From the NCBI RefSeq assembly GCF_003387075.1, contig NZ_QUMQ01000001.1, forward strand, positions 6,138,001 through 6,202,000: DNA of 64,000 bases. The letters are read 5' to 3'. Every line of letters begins with the position of its first letter. Within the stretch, counting starts at the first letter, position 1. Made by a program: the position numbers and the translations under genes. The DNA is from Asanoa ferruginea. Its GTDB lineage: Bacteria > Actinomycetota > Actinomycetes > Mycobacteriales > Micromonosporaceae. Below, piece by piece: positions 27,990 to 36,784 of this stretch. The notes beneath the pieces are model-generated. The model did not search any database and was not told where the DNA came from. It saw only the letters and a list, made by a program, of their open reading frames with translations.

Positions 27990-28999
27990 GTGCGGTAGAG
28001 ACGCAGCCGCTGCTGAAGACGGAGGGCCTGGAGGTCCATTTCCCGGTTCGTGCGGGCTTCTTCGGGCAGCGCCGCTCCACCATCAAGGCGGTGGACGGTG
28101 TCGACCTCACGCTGGCGCTGGGCGAGACCCTGGGGCTCGTCGGAGAATCCGGTTCCGGCAAGACGACGACCGGACGAGCGATCATGCGGCTCGAGCGCCC
28201 CACGGGCGGTCGCGTCGTTTTCGACGGCCGGCCGGTGCAGGACGTCTCCGAACGCGAGTTCCGCAAGTTCCGGCGCCAGTTCCAGATCGTCTTCCAGGAC
28301 CCGTACTCGTCCCTCGACCCTCGAATGACGGTGCGTTCCATCATCGCGGAGCCGATGGTTGTCGCCGGCGTCGGGGATCGCGCCTCCAGGGTCGCGCGAG
28401 TGAACGAGTTGCTCAGCCTTGTCGGGCTCGAGACCAGTCATGGCGATCGCTACCCGCACGCGCTGTCCGGCGGGCAGCGCCAGCGGGTCGGCATCGCACG
28501 GGCCCTGGCGCTCAACCCTCAGTTGCTCATTCTCGATGAGCCGGTCTCCGCGCTCGACGTCTCGTTACAGGCCCAGATCGTCAACCTGCTCAAGGACATC
28601 CAGCAGGAGCTGGGGCTCGCCTACCTCTTCATCTCCCACGACCTGTCGGTCGTGCGGCAGATGTGCGACCGGGTGGCCATCATCTACCTGGGCCGGATCG
28701 TCGAGACCGGGCCGTTGGCAGAGATCTTCGACAACCCGTCCCACCCCTACACGCAGGCGCTCCTGTCGGCCGTGCCGATCGAGAACCCGAAACAGCGCGG
28801 GATGTCGAACCGCATCGTGCTGCGCGGCGACGCCGCGAGCCCGAGCAATCCACCGTCGGGATGTCATTTCCATCCCCGCTGTTTCCGGGCCGAGGAGATC
28901 TGTTCGAAGGAGTCTCCCGCGCTGCGCGACCTCGACGGCACCGACCATTCCGCGGCCTGCCACTTCGCCGGCCCGAAGACCGTGCTCCCGCAAGCATGA
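27986..28999 (+). CDS. Oligopeptide ABC transporter ATP-binding protein 2 (DppF-like)
   Basis: 337-residue ATPase starting at ATG 27986 inside the previous stop (ATGA overlap), with GGGGAGCG upstream. Walker A GESGSGKT, signature LSGGQRQR, Walker B LLILDEP, switch His in FISHDLS, C-terminal Cys block CHFHPRCFRAEEIC. Together with ATP-binding protein 1 it completes the importer. Confidence 0.94.
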   Translation: MSAVETQPLLKTEGLEVHFPVRAGFFGQRRSTIKAVDGVDLTLALGETLGLVGESGSGKTTTGRAIMRLERPTGGRVVFDGRPVQDVSEREFRKFRRQFQIVFQDPYSSLDPRMTVRSIIAEPMVVAGVGDRASRVARVNELLSLVGLETSHGDRYPHALSGGQRQRVGIARALALNPQLLILDEPVSALDVSLQAQIVNLLKDIQQELGLAYLFISHDLSVVRQMCDRVAIIYLGRIVETGPLAEIFDNPSHPYTQALLSAVPIENPKQRGMSNRIVLRGDAASPSNPPSGCHFHPRCFRAEEICSKESPALRDLDGTDHSAACHFAGPKTVLPQA

Positions 29000-30369
29000 C
29001 CGGTCGTTGGGAGCCCGCGCGGGTGGTGAGCGTCGAGGAGTGTGTGCGGGCGTCCGCGGATGTCGCGGCACTGCCGACGCGTGACATCACGGACACGGAG
29101 GACGTGTTCCGCATCGATGAGGCCGGGATGCGATGGGACATCGGCGTCCATGTGCACGAGCCGGTGGGTGGCTCGACGGCGGTGGGCGCGGACGGCAGGA
29201 AGATCGGCGTGTTCCTGCTGCACGGCGGCCAGGACGACTGGCGCCAGATGCTTCCGTTCGCGACGATGCTCGCCGCGAAGTTCGGCTACAAGGTGGTGAC
29301 CGGCACCTTCCCGGGCCGCTTGTATCTGCAGGATCCGAGCCGCGACTGGCCGGGCGACACCATCAACCCCGACGGCACGGTCCGCACGCCGATCTGGTTG
29401 ACCGACGAGCTGATCACCCCGGACCAGTACGACGTGGTCAAGGACACCCGGCTCAAGGCCCGGTACGGGACGCGAACGGTGGTCCACGCCAAGCCTGGGA
29501 CCAATTTCTGGTTCCGGATGGCGGCGTCGCCGCTGGCCATGGAAGCGGGCATGGTCGAGGCGATGCGCCGGCATTTCCCCGTCGACGAGTTCTCCGTGTA
29601 TATGCAGGGACACTCGACCGGCGGCGCGATGACCATGATGCTCGCCCAGCGGGTGCCGAACTGTGCGGGTCTGCTCGCCGCCGAGAACTCGATGTTCGGG
29701 GTCATCACCGAGCGGATGCAGATGTGGAGCGGGTCGCTCGGCAAGGTCGAGGGCTACGACCTCTTCACCGAGACCGCCAGCTATGAGGGGCGCGTCGACC
29801 CGTTCTACGAGGTGTATCTGCGCTCCTGGCGCGACATCGCCCGCTACTACGGTCCCGAGGCCCTGGGCAAGGAAGGTCCGGCGGCCCTGATGCGCCTGCC
29901 CTCCCTCATGGAGGAAGTGCTCGACGGCTGGGACAGGCAACTGGTGCGGCCACTTTTCAAGTGTGAATACCCGGTGACGCACAACATCGTGGCGTCGCTG
30001 ACGCAGGGCGCGCAGGTGACCGCGGAGCGGTTGGGCCTCTCCCATGCCGAGACCCAGCACCTGGTCGAGCACTACCTCGGCTTCACGCGGGAGTTATCCG
30101 GCACCGGGGTCAAGCCGATGCCGCACACGCTGTTCGGGATCGCGCGGCACAGCCGGGACGCGAGCCCCGAGGCGTTCGAGCAGATCACCCTGCCGCACTT
30201 CGCCGCGATGAATCCGGCGCCCCGGGTCGGACTGCAGCACTTCCAGGCCGGAACCCACATGTTGTGGCGGTCCGAGCCCAACCTTCCGCAGGGAATATTG
30301 CCCGCCGTGGTCCAACAGTGGGATCAGGCCATCACCCAAGGATTCTTCGTCCGGGAAGGGCGCCGATGA
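28996..30369 (+). CDS. Alpha/beta-hydrolase-like protein, tandem copy 1
   Basis: 457-residue protein of no family I can name. An alpha/beta hydrolase core is suggested by the oxyanion-type FLLHGGQDDWRQM (about residue 72) and the nucleophile elbow QGHSTGGAM (Ser near 203). The acid and His could not be assigned. There is no signal peptide. Start ATG 28996 overlaps the stop of ATPase 2 (ATGA). It has the same number of codons as the next gene, and most residues are identical in the two, so they arose by tandem duplication. A likely role is hydrolysis of an imported ester or amide. Confidence 0.72.
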   Translation: MTGRWEPARVVSVEECVRASADVAALPTRDITDTEDVFRIDEAGMRWDIGVHVHEPVGGSTAVGADGRKIGVFLLHGGQDDWRQMLPFATMLAAKFGYKVVTGTFPGRLYLQDPSRDWPGDTINPDGTVRTPIWLTDELITPDQYDVVKDTRLKARYGTRTVVHAKPGTNFWFRMAASPLAMEAGMVEAMRRHFPVDEFSVYMQGHSTGGAMTMMLAQRVPNCAGLLAAENSMFGVITERMQMWSGSLGKVEGYDLFTETASYEGRVDPFYEVYLRSWRDIARYYGPEALGKEGPAALMRLPSLMEEVLDGWDRQLVRPLFKCEYPVTHNIVASLTQGAQVTAERLGLSHAETQHLVEHYLGFTRELSGTGVKPMPHTLFGIARHSRDASPEAFEQITLPHFAAMNPAPRVGLQHFQAGTHMLWRSEPNLPQGILPAVVQQWDQAITQGFFVREGRR

Positions 30370-31739
30370 CCGGCCACTGGGAGCCCGCACGGGTGATGAG
30401 CACGGACGAATGCGTGCAGGCGACCGCGGAGGTCGCCGCGCTTCCGACGATCGAGATCACGGACACGGAGGACGTGTTCCGCATCGAGGTCGCGGGCCTG
30501 CAATGGGATATCGGCGTCCGGGTCTACGAACCCGCTGACCCGGCCGCGATCGCGGTGGGCGCGGACGGAAAGAAGATCGGCGCGTTCCTCCTGCACGGCG
30601 GTCAGGACGACTGGCGGCAGATGATCCCGTTCGCGACGATGCTCTCCTCGAAGTTCGGCTGGCGGGTGGTGTGCGGGACGTTCCCGGGCCGGCTCTACCT
30701 CCAGGATCCGAGCCGCAACTGGCCCGGGGACACGATGAACCCGGACGGCACGGTCCGCACCCCGATCTGGCTCAAGGACGAGTTCATCACCCCGGACCAG
30801 TACGAGGTTGTCCAGGACACGTCGAAGGCAGCCCGGTACGGGACGCGCACCCTCGTCCACGCCAAGCCGGGCACCACGTTCTGGTACCGGATGGCGGCGT
30901 GGCCACTCGTCATGGAGGCGGGTTTCGTCGAGGCGATGCGCCGGCACTTCCCGGTGGACGAATACTCGATCTACGTGCAGGGCCACTCGACGGGTGGCCC
31001 GCAGGTGTGCATGTTGTCCCAGCGGGTGCCCAACATCGAGGGAATCCTCGCCACGGAGAACTCTCCCTTCGGCTACATCGCCGAGCGCCTACAGGCGTGG
31101 GGCGGCGCGCTGGGCAAGGTCGAGGGCTACGAGCGAGTCAAGACCGCGGCGAACCACACGAAGCGCGCCGACCCGTTCTACGAGGTCAACATCCGCTCGT
31201 GGCGCGACCTGGCCAGGTATGCGGGCCCAGAGGCACTGGGCAAGGAAGGGCCCGCGGCGCTCATGCGGCTGCCCTCCCTCATGGAGGAGATCTTCGAGAA
31301 GTGGGACAAGCTGCTGGCGCGGCCGCTCTTCAAATGCGAGTACGTCATCACCGAAGACATCCAGCCGGCGCTAACCCAGGCGGCGCAGGTGACGGCGGAG
31401 CGGCTGGGCTTGTCGGAGACCGAGACGGACGACCTGGTCCAGCACTACCTGGGCCTCGCGCGTGAGCTGACGGGTCCCGGGGTCAAGCGGGTGCCGAACA
31501 CGTTGTTCGGCATCTCCAAGAACAGCCGGGACCACAGCAAGGAGGTGTACGAGGAGGTCGTCCTGCCGGCGTTCGCGGCGATGAACCCGGCCCCTCGCAC
31601 CGCCCTCACACACTTCCAGGCCGGCGTACACCAGCTCTGGGGTGCCGAGCCGAACCTGCCGCAAGGCATTCTGCCCGCCGTCTGTCGACAGTGGAACCAG
31701 GCCGTCCAGGAGGGATTCTTCCTCAATGCCAAGGATTAG
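30366..31739 (+). CDS. Alpha/beta-hydrolase-like protein, tandem copy 2
   Basis: 457 residues, exactly the length of its neighbour, starting with MTGHWEPARVMS against MTGRWEPARVVS. The nucleophile elbow is QGHSTGGPQ and the FLLHGGQDDWRQM block is unchanged. It differs in the substrate-side region, for example CMLSQRVPNIEGILATENSP instead of MMLAQRVPNCAGLLAAENSM. This suggests divergent specificity or a heteromer. The start overlaps copy 1 by 4 bases, and the 3' end overlaps the following TAXI gene by 14 bases. Confidence 0.72.
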   Translation: MTGHWEPARVMSTDECVQATAEVAALPTIEITDTEDVFRIEVAGLQWDIGVRVYEPADPAAIAVGADGKKIGAFLLHGGQDDWRQMIPFATMLSSKFGWRVVCGTFPGRLYLQDPSRNWPGDTMNPDGTVRTPIWLKDEFITPDQYEVVQDTSKAARYGTRTLVHAKPGTTFWYRMAAWPLVMEAGFVEAMRRHFPVDEYSIYVQGHSTGGPQVCMLSQRVPNIEGILATENSPFGYIAERLQAWGGALGKVEGYERVKTAANHTKRADPFYEVNIRSWRDLARYAGPEALGKEGPAALMRLPSLMEEIFEKWDKLLARPLFKCEYVITEDIQPALTQAAQVTAERLGLSETETDDLVQHYLGLARELTGPGVKRVPNTLFGISKNSRDHSKEVYEEVVLPAFAAMNPAPRTALTHFQAGVHQLWGAEPNLPQGILPAVCRQWNQAVQEGFFLNAKD

Positions 31740-32679
31740 ATTCGCGGGCAGTTCGGTCGGCGAACCCTGGTGGGTCGTCGGTGACGTCACCCGGCAACTG
31801 CTGGAACCGCTCGGCTACCAGGTCGAGGTGCTCTCCGAGTCCGGCTCGACGAAGAACCCGCGCTACGTCGGCGGCGGCAAGGCCGAGCTCGGCGCGTCGG
31901 TCATTCCGACGATCCGCTGGGCCGTCAACGGTGAGCATCTCTACCAGGGCGAGACCTTCGCGCCGATGCGCGCCATCGGGCGGCTGGTTCGCCCCGCCTG
32001 GCTGGGCATCGCGGTGCGCGCCGAACTGGGTTTCACGACCATCGAAGAGGTCGCCGCCTCCGGCTATCCGTTGCGCCTGGAGACGCACGCACTGGACACG
32101 ATCGCCGCCGTCCTCCCGATGGAGGTGCTCACCCACTACCACCTCACGCCCGACGAGATCGCGGCGAAGGGCGGCACCACCCGGGTCATCGGCAGGGGCG
32201 ACTACCGGGCGGGCGACGCCGACTTCATCATCGGCAACCTCTACCTGGGTCGCACCGCGGTGACCCAGAGCTGGTTCACCGCGACCGAGCACCAGAACAT
32301 GCGGTTCCTGGAGTTGGGCGACGACATCCTCGCCCAGTTGACGGCGAACGGACATGGCCAGCCCGGGGAGATCCCCTTCCACCTCCTGCGCGGGGTGGAT
32401 CGCCCGATCAAGGCCCTCCAGCAGGCCATCGACCTGCTCATCTACTGCCCGGCCGACGCCGACGAGGACTTCGTGCACACCTTGACGAGGCTCTACGACA
32501 CCAACCGGGGCATCTTCTTCAACCAGTCCTTCCACATGGCCTGGGACCCGGCACGAGCCGTGCACACCGGCCCGCTCCAACTGCACCCGGGCGCCGAGCG
32601 CTACTACCGGGAGGCCGGCCTGCTCCAGGCCCCGGAGGCGTCGAACTCGCAGTCAGCACCGTCAGAAGGAGAGTTGTGA
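31726..32679 (+). CDS. TAXI-type binding-fold protein without signal peptide, paralogue 2
   Basis: 317-residue paralogue. ATG 31726 lies within the end of the hydrolase gene, with AGGAGGG about 11 bases upstream; the chain begins MPRIRFAGSSVGEPWW with no leader. It departs from the other copies in several conserved blocks: STKNPRYVGGGKAELGASV, TAVTQSWFTATEH (Gln-Ser for Lys-His) and IPFHLLRGVDRP. It also has a C-terminal extension (APEASNSQSAPSEGEL). These differences make it the most divergent copy, perhaps with a different ligand. Confidence 0.8.
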   Translation: MPRIRFAGSSVGEPWWVVGDVTRQLLEPLGYQVEVLSESGSTKNPRYVGGGKAELGASVIPTIRWAVNGEHLYQGETFAPMRAIGRLVRPAWLGIAVRAELGFTTIEEVAASGYPLRLETHALDTIAAVLPMEVLTHYHLTPDEIAAKGGTTRVIGRGDYRAGDADFIIGNLYLGRTAVTQSWFTATEHQNMRFLELGDDILAQLTANGHGQPGEIPFHLLRGVDRPIKALQQAIDLLIYCPADADEDFVHTLTRLYDTNRGIFFNQSFHMAWDPARAVHTGPLQLHPGAERYYREAGLLQAPEASNSQSAPSEGEL

Positions 32680-33587
32680 AAAGGGACCTGAAATGGGCAG
32701 GCAGCACCGTTGGTGAGCCCTGGTGGATCATCGGCGACATCACGAGGCGCCTGCTCGAGCCGGAGGGTTACTCGGTCGAGGTGCTGACGCAGTCGGCGGC
32801 CGACGAGAACCCACGGTTCGTCGGGCGCGGCAAGGCCGACTTCGGTGTCGTCGTGGAACAGATCGTCGGCTGGGCGGTCAAGGGTGAGCACAACTTCACG
32901 GGTGAGGAGTTCGTGCCGCTGCGGGCCATCGCGCGGCTGTCCCGGCCCGCGTGGCTCGGTGTGGCCGCGCGCCACGAGCTCGGCTTCACCAGCATGGCCG
33001 AACTCGCCGCATCCGATTACCCGGTGCGGGTCGAGACGCACGCCTGGGACTCCATCGGCAGCCTGCTGCACCGCGAGTACCTCGCCTACCACGGCCTGAC
33101 GAAGGAAGCGATCGAGGCGCGGGGTGGCACGGTCCGCAACTTCGGCAAGGGCGGCGACCTGCGCGCCGGCGACGTCGACCTGATCGTCGCCAACCTCTAC
33201 CTGGGCCGCACCGCCGTGACGAAGCACTGGATGACCGCTTCCGAGCACCTGAACCTGCGCTTCTTCGACATCGACGACGGACTGCTCGCGCAATACGTCG
33301 CCGAGGGCAACGGCAAACCGGGTGAGATTCCGTTCCACTTCCTGCGCGGCATCGACCGCCCGGTCAAGGCGCTGGAGCGGGAGTTCGGGCTCATCATCTA
33401 CTGCCCGGCGGACCTCGACGAGGACTTCGTCCACGACCTCACGAAGCTCTACGACACCAACCGCGGAATGTTCTTCAACCAATCCCTCCACATGGCATGG
33501 GACCCGGGTCGGGTCGCCAGGACGAACCCGCCGCTGGACCTGCATCCCGGTGCGGAGCGCTACTACCGCGAAGTCGGAATCCTCTAA
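32676..33587 (+). CDS. TAXI-type binding-fold protein without signal peptide, paralogue 3
   Basis: 303 residues. GTG 32676 overlaps the previous stop (GTGA) with AGAAGGAGA upstream. It begins MKRDLKWAGSTVGEPWW. It replaces the GSTxNPR block with SAADENPRFVGRGKAD and the YYHLTKDE block with YHGLTKEAI, but keeps NLYLGRTAVTKHW and PFHFLRGIDRP. It is cytoplasmic by prediction and translationally coupled in the row of TAXI genes. Confidence 0.8.
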   Translation: MKRDLKWAGSTVGEPWWIIGDITRRLLEPEGYSVEVLTQSAADENPRFVGRGKADFGVVVEQIVGWAVKGEHNFTGEEFVPLRAIARLSRPAWLGVAARHELGFTSMAELAASDYPVRVETHAWDSIGSLLHREYLAYHGLTKEAIEARGGTVRNFGKGGDLRAGDVDLIVANLYLGRTAVTKHWMTASEHLNLRFFDIDDGLLAQYVAEGNGKPGEIPFHFLRGIDRPVKALEREFGLIIYCPADLDEDFVHDLTKLYDTNRGMFFNQSLHMAWDPGRVARTNPPLDLHPGAERYYREVGIL

Positions 33588-33606
33588 CCGAATCGAAGGG
33601 ACACTG

Positions 33607-34512
33607 ATGTCTAAGAGTCTGATATTTGCCGGTAGCGGCGTCGGCGAGCCGTGGTGGGTGGTCGGCGACGTCACCCGGCGCCTGCTCGAGCCGCTCGGCT
33701 ACGAGGTCGAGGTGCTCAGCAAGTCCGGGTCCACCAACAACCCCCGGTATGTCGGCGGTGGCAAGGCCGATGTCGGTGCGTGTGTCGTCCAGACGTTGGG
33801 CTGGGCGACCCGCCGGGAGCACCTTTTCAAGGACGACGACATCGCGCCGCTGCGCGCGGTCGGCCGCCTGGTGCGTCCGGCCTGGCTTGCCGCCGCGGCA
33901 CGCTGGGAGCTGGGCTTCACGAGCCTGAAGGAGATCGGGGAGTCGAACTATCCGGTGCGGGTCCAGACCCACGACCTGTCGTCGATCGCCGGGGTTGTTC
34001 CCAACGAGCTGCTGAAGTACTACCACCTGACCAAGGACGAGGTGGAGGCGCGCGGCGGCACCGTCAAGGAGATCGGCAAGGGTGACTTCCGGGCCGGCGA
34101 CGCGGACGTCATCATCGCGAACCTCTACATGGGACGCACGGCGGTCACGAAGCACTGGTACACCGCGTCGGAGCACGAGAACCTGCGCTTCTTCGATTTC
34201 GACGACGAGTTGCTCGACCAGTTCGAGGCACGCGGCGAGGGCACCCGCGGTGAGATCCCGTTCCATTTCCTGCGCGGGGTCGACCGACGCGTCAAGGTGT
34301 TGCAGCGCAATCTCGACATCATCATCTACCTGCCGGAGTCGGCGGACGAGCAGTTCGTCTACGACCTCACGAAGCTCTACGACACCAACCGCGAGGTGTT
34401 CTTCAACCAGGCGGTTCACATGGTGTGGGACCCGGCGGCCGTGACGTCGACCGCTCCGCTGGAACTGCACGCGGGTGCCCGGCGCTACTACGAAGAGGCC
34501 GGGCGTCTGTAG
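33607..34512 (+). CDS. TAXI-type binding-fold protein without signal peptide, paralogue 4
   Basis: 301 residues starting at ATG 33607 (MSKSLIFAGSGVGEPWW), with GAAGGGA upstream. It carries all the consensus blocks, including SGSTNNPRYVGGGKAD, YYHLTKDEV, NLYMGRTAVTKHW and PFHFLRGVDR. The lower-lobe segment IIIYLPESADEQFVYDLTK is shared with paralogue 5, while paralogues 1-3 read IYCPAD...EDFV. The two C-terminal types may mark two functional subgroups. It appears to be the last gene of the long operon. Confidence 0.81.
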   Translation: MSKSLIFAGSGVGEPWWVVGDVTRRLLEPLGYEVEVLSKSGSTNNPRYVGGGKADVGACVVQTLGWATRREHLFKDDDIAPLRAVGRLVRPAWLAAAARWELGFTSLKEIGESNYPVRVQTHDLSSIAGVVPNELLKYYHLTKDEVEARGGTVKEIGKGDFRAGDADVIIANLYMGRTAVTKHWYTASEHENLRFFDFDDELLDQFEARGEGTRGEIPFHFLRGVDRRVKVLQRNLDIIIYLPESADEQFVYDLTKLYDTNREVFFNQAVHMVWDPAAVTSTAPLELHAGARRYYEEAGRL

Positions 34513-34604
34513 ACCGAGGGCAAAAGGATAGACCAACAAACCATTGCGCGTGTACGTTGTTCGAGGCTCAGGAACACCGGCGGACAGATGGGTAGGGGCA
34601 GGTC
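34513..34604 (+). promoter_or_regulatory. Probable promoter region of the second TAXI/cupin operon
   Basis: 92-base gap before TAXI paralogue 5. It contains GACCAACAAACCATT (34531-34545); on the other strand this reads as two directly repeated TGGT half-sites, weaker than the other island operators. I see no clear -35 or -10. Confidence 0.35.
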
Positions 34605-35516
34605 ATGGCGATGGCGAAAGAGTTGAAGTTTGCCGGCAGTGGCGTCGGCGAGCCGTGGTGGATCATCGGCCACATCACCCGTCGCCTGCTGGAGCCGCTG
34701 GGCTACCAGGTCGAGGTGCTCAGCGAGTCCGGATCGACGAACAACCCCCGGTATGTCGGCGGCGGCAAGGCGGATTTCGGCGCCACCGTCCCGCAGACCC
34801 TCGGCTGGGCCGTTCGTGGCGAGCACCTCTTCCAGGGTGAGACGTTCGTCCCGCTGCGCTCCGTCGGTCGGGTGCGCCGCCCGTCCTGGCTGACCGCGGC
34901 GGCTCGCTGGGAGCTCGGGTTCACCAGCCTCAAGGAGATCGGGGAGTCCGACTACCCGATCCGGCTCGTCACCCACAACCTCAGATCCATCGCCTCCGTC
35001 GTGCCCAACGAGGTGCTGAAGTACTACCACCTCACGAAGGAAGAGATCGAGGCGAAGGGCGGCACGGTTCGCGAGATCGGTGGCAACGACTACCGCTCCA
35101 CCGACTTCGACGTCATCATCGGCAACCTCTACATGGGACGCAGCATGGTGACCCGGCACTGGTCGGCCGCGACGGAGCTGATGAACCTGAGGTTCCTCGA
35201 CCTCGACGACGAGTTGCTCGCGAAGCTGACCGCCGACGGTCACGGCACGCCGGGCGAGGTTCCGTTCCACTTCCTGCGCGGCGTGGACCGTTGGGTCAAG
35301 GCCCTCGACCGGATCAGCGACCTGCTCATCTACCTGCCCGAGTCGACCGACGAGCAGTTCGTCTACGACCTCACGAAGCTCTACGACACCAACCGTGGCA
35401 CGTTCTTCGGCCAGGCCGTCCAGATGGCCTGGGAGCCTTCCAGCGTGACGATGGGCGACCCACTCCCGCTGCACGCCGGCGCCGAGCGCTACTACCGGGA
35501 AGTGGGGCTGCTCTGA
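34605..35516 (+). CDS. TAXI-type binding-fold protein without signal peptide, paralogue 5
   Basis: 303 residues from ATG 34605 (MAMAKELKFAGSGVGEPWW; ATG 34611 is an alternative). It has the LPEST-type lower lobe like paralogue 4. It differs in the NLYMGRSMVTRHW block, where the TAVTK of the others becomes SMVTR. No signal peptide. It is first in an operon with an MFS carrier, two bicupins, an EutA-like protein, another MFS carrier and a cysteine hydrolase. Confidence 0.81.
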   Translation: MAMAKELKFAGSGVGEPWWIIGHITRRLLEPLGYQVEVLSESGSTNNPRYVGGGKADFGATVPQTLGWAVRGEHLFQGETFVPLRSVGRVRRPSWLTAAARWELGFTSLKEIGESDYPIRLVTHNLRSIASVVPNEVLKYYHLTKEEIEAKGGTVREIGGNDYRSTDFDVIIGNLYMGRSMVTRHWSAATELMNLRFLDLDDELLAKLTADGHGTPGEVPFHFLRGVDRWVKALDRISDLLIYLPESTDEQFVYDLTKLYDTNRGTFFGQAVQMAWEPSSVTMGDPLPLHAGAERYYREVGLL

Positions 35517-35530
35517 GCGCGCTGGGCCAG

Positions 35531-36751
35531 TTGCTGCGCAACCGGGATTTCTCGTTTTTCTGGATAGGCACGGTGGTGTCGAACCTGGGCACCCGTGCCA
35601 CCCAGGCCGCGGTGCTCTACCAGGTCTACCAGATCAGCGGTTCGATCTCGGTTACCGGGCTCGTCGGCGTGGCCCAGGGTATCGGCACCGTGGTCCTCAA
35701 CCCCATCGGTGGCGTGCTTGCGGACCGCATCGACCGGCGTCGACTCTTGCAGGCCAGCCAGTCGGTATCGCTGCTGGGCGCGCTGTTCCTCGCGGTGTTC
35801 ACCTTCCTCGGGAACATCCAGGTATGGCAGATCCTCGTCGCGGTCCTGTTCGTCACGGCGTCATCGTCGTTCGACCGGCCGGCGCGTACGGCGCTCATCC
35901 CGGCCCTGGTGCGGCCCGAGCAACTGCCCGAGGCGATCGCCATCGTCAACCCGTCACGCGAGCTGGCGATCCTCGTCGGCCCGGCGTTCGGCGGTCTCAT
36001 CATGTCGGTGGCCGGTGTCGGCTGGGTCTACGTCTTCGACACGTTGTCCTATGCGGTGCTCGTCGTGCTCGTGGGCTTCATCCGCGTCAAGCCGCTGCCG
36101 GGAGGCAAGAAGGCGGCAACATTCGCCGCCGATCTCGTCGAGGGCGCCAAGTATGTAGCCAAGCGTCCACTCATCCTCCAGTTCATCGCGCTGGACCTGT
36201 CCGCCCAGCTCTTCGGTGCCTACCGGGTGGTCCTGCCCGCCCTCGCGACGACCGTTCTCCATGTCGGTGAGTTCGGCTACGGCATCCTCTCGTCCCTGCC
36301 GAGTGCCGGTGCGTTGTTGGCGACCTGGACCGTGTTCCGGGTGGTGCGCAGCGGGGGCCGGCAAGGCCTCATCGTCCTGTACTCGACGATGGCGTACGGC
36401 GTGGCGTGCATCGGCCTCGGGTTGTCGTCGATCCTCGTGTTCACGGTCGTGGCGGCCCTGGCGGTTGGCTGGACGGACGCGCTCGCGACGGTGATCCGGC
36501 AGTCGGCGGTGCAACTCGATACCCCGGACGAACTACGCGGCCGGGTGACCTCGCTCTACCAGGTCGCCTCCGGTGGTGGCCCGTCGTTCGGGCAGATCGT
36601 CGTCGGGACGCTCGCGTCCGCCTTCGGGCCCGCCGGCGGCATGGCGGTCGGTGGTCTCGTCACGCTCGTCTTCTCGGGATCGTTCCTCCTGCACCGCAAC
36701 GCCGTCCGGGTGTACGACGGCCCGCAGAGGGTGCAGCCGGTACCCGTCTAG
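35531..36751 (+). CDS. MFS transporter
   Basis: 406-residue major facilitator protein (LRNRDFSFFWIGTVVSNLGT at the N-terminus, loop motif GGVLADRIDRRRLL). The start is uncertain: TTG 35531 gives a normal N-terminus, while CTG 35513 would overlap the previous stop as CTGA and sits after GGAAGTGGGG. About 12 hydrophobic segments. Its place inside a catabolic operon suggests uptake or efflux of a pathway compound. Confidence 0.84.
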   Translation: MLRNRDFSFFWIGTVVSNLGTRATQAAVLYQVYQISGSISVTGLVGVAQGIGTVVLNPIGGVLADRIDRRRLLQASQSVSLLGALFLAVFTFLGNIQVWQILVAVLFVTASSSFDRPARTALIPALVRPEQLPEAIAIVNPSRELAILVGPAFGGLIMSVAGVGWVYVFDTLSYAVLVVLVGFIRVKPLPGGKKAATFAADLVEGAKYVAKRPLILQFIALDLSAQLFGAYRVVLPALATTVLHVGEFGYGILSSLPSAGALLATWTVFRVVRSGGRQGLIVLYSTMAYGVACIGLGLSSILVFTVVAALAVGWTDALATVIRQSAVQLDTPDELRGRVTSLYQVASGGGPSFGQIVVGTLASAFGPAGGMAVGGLVTLVFSGSFLLHRNAVRVYDGPQRVQPVPV

Positions 36752-36784
36752 ACACGACCCACCTATCAATGAAGGAGATCGCAT

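Noticed and set aside
34531-34545. A full GntR operator before TAXI paralogue 5
   Set aside because: Only directly repeated half-sites are present (TGGT twice on the minus strand), not the inverted arrangement of the other sites; kept only as part of a probable promoter region.
17015-35516. Calling the TAXI genes parts of TRAP transporters
   Set aside because: No DctQ/DctM-type membrane gene is present and none of the five proteins has an export signal.
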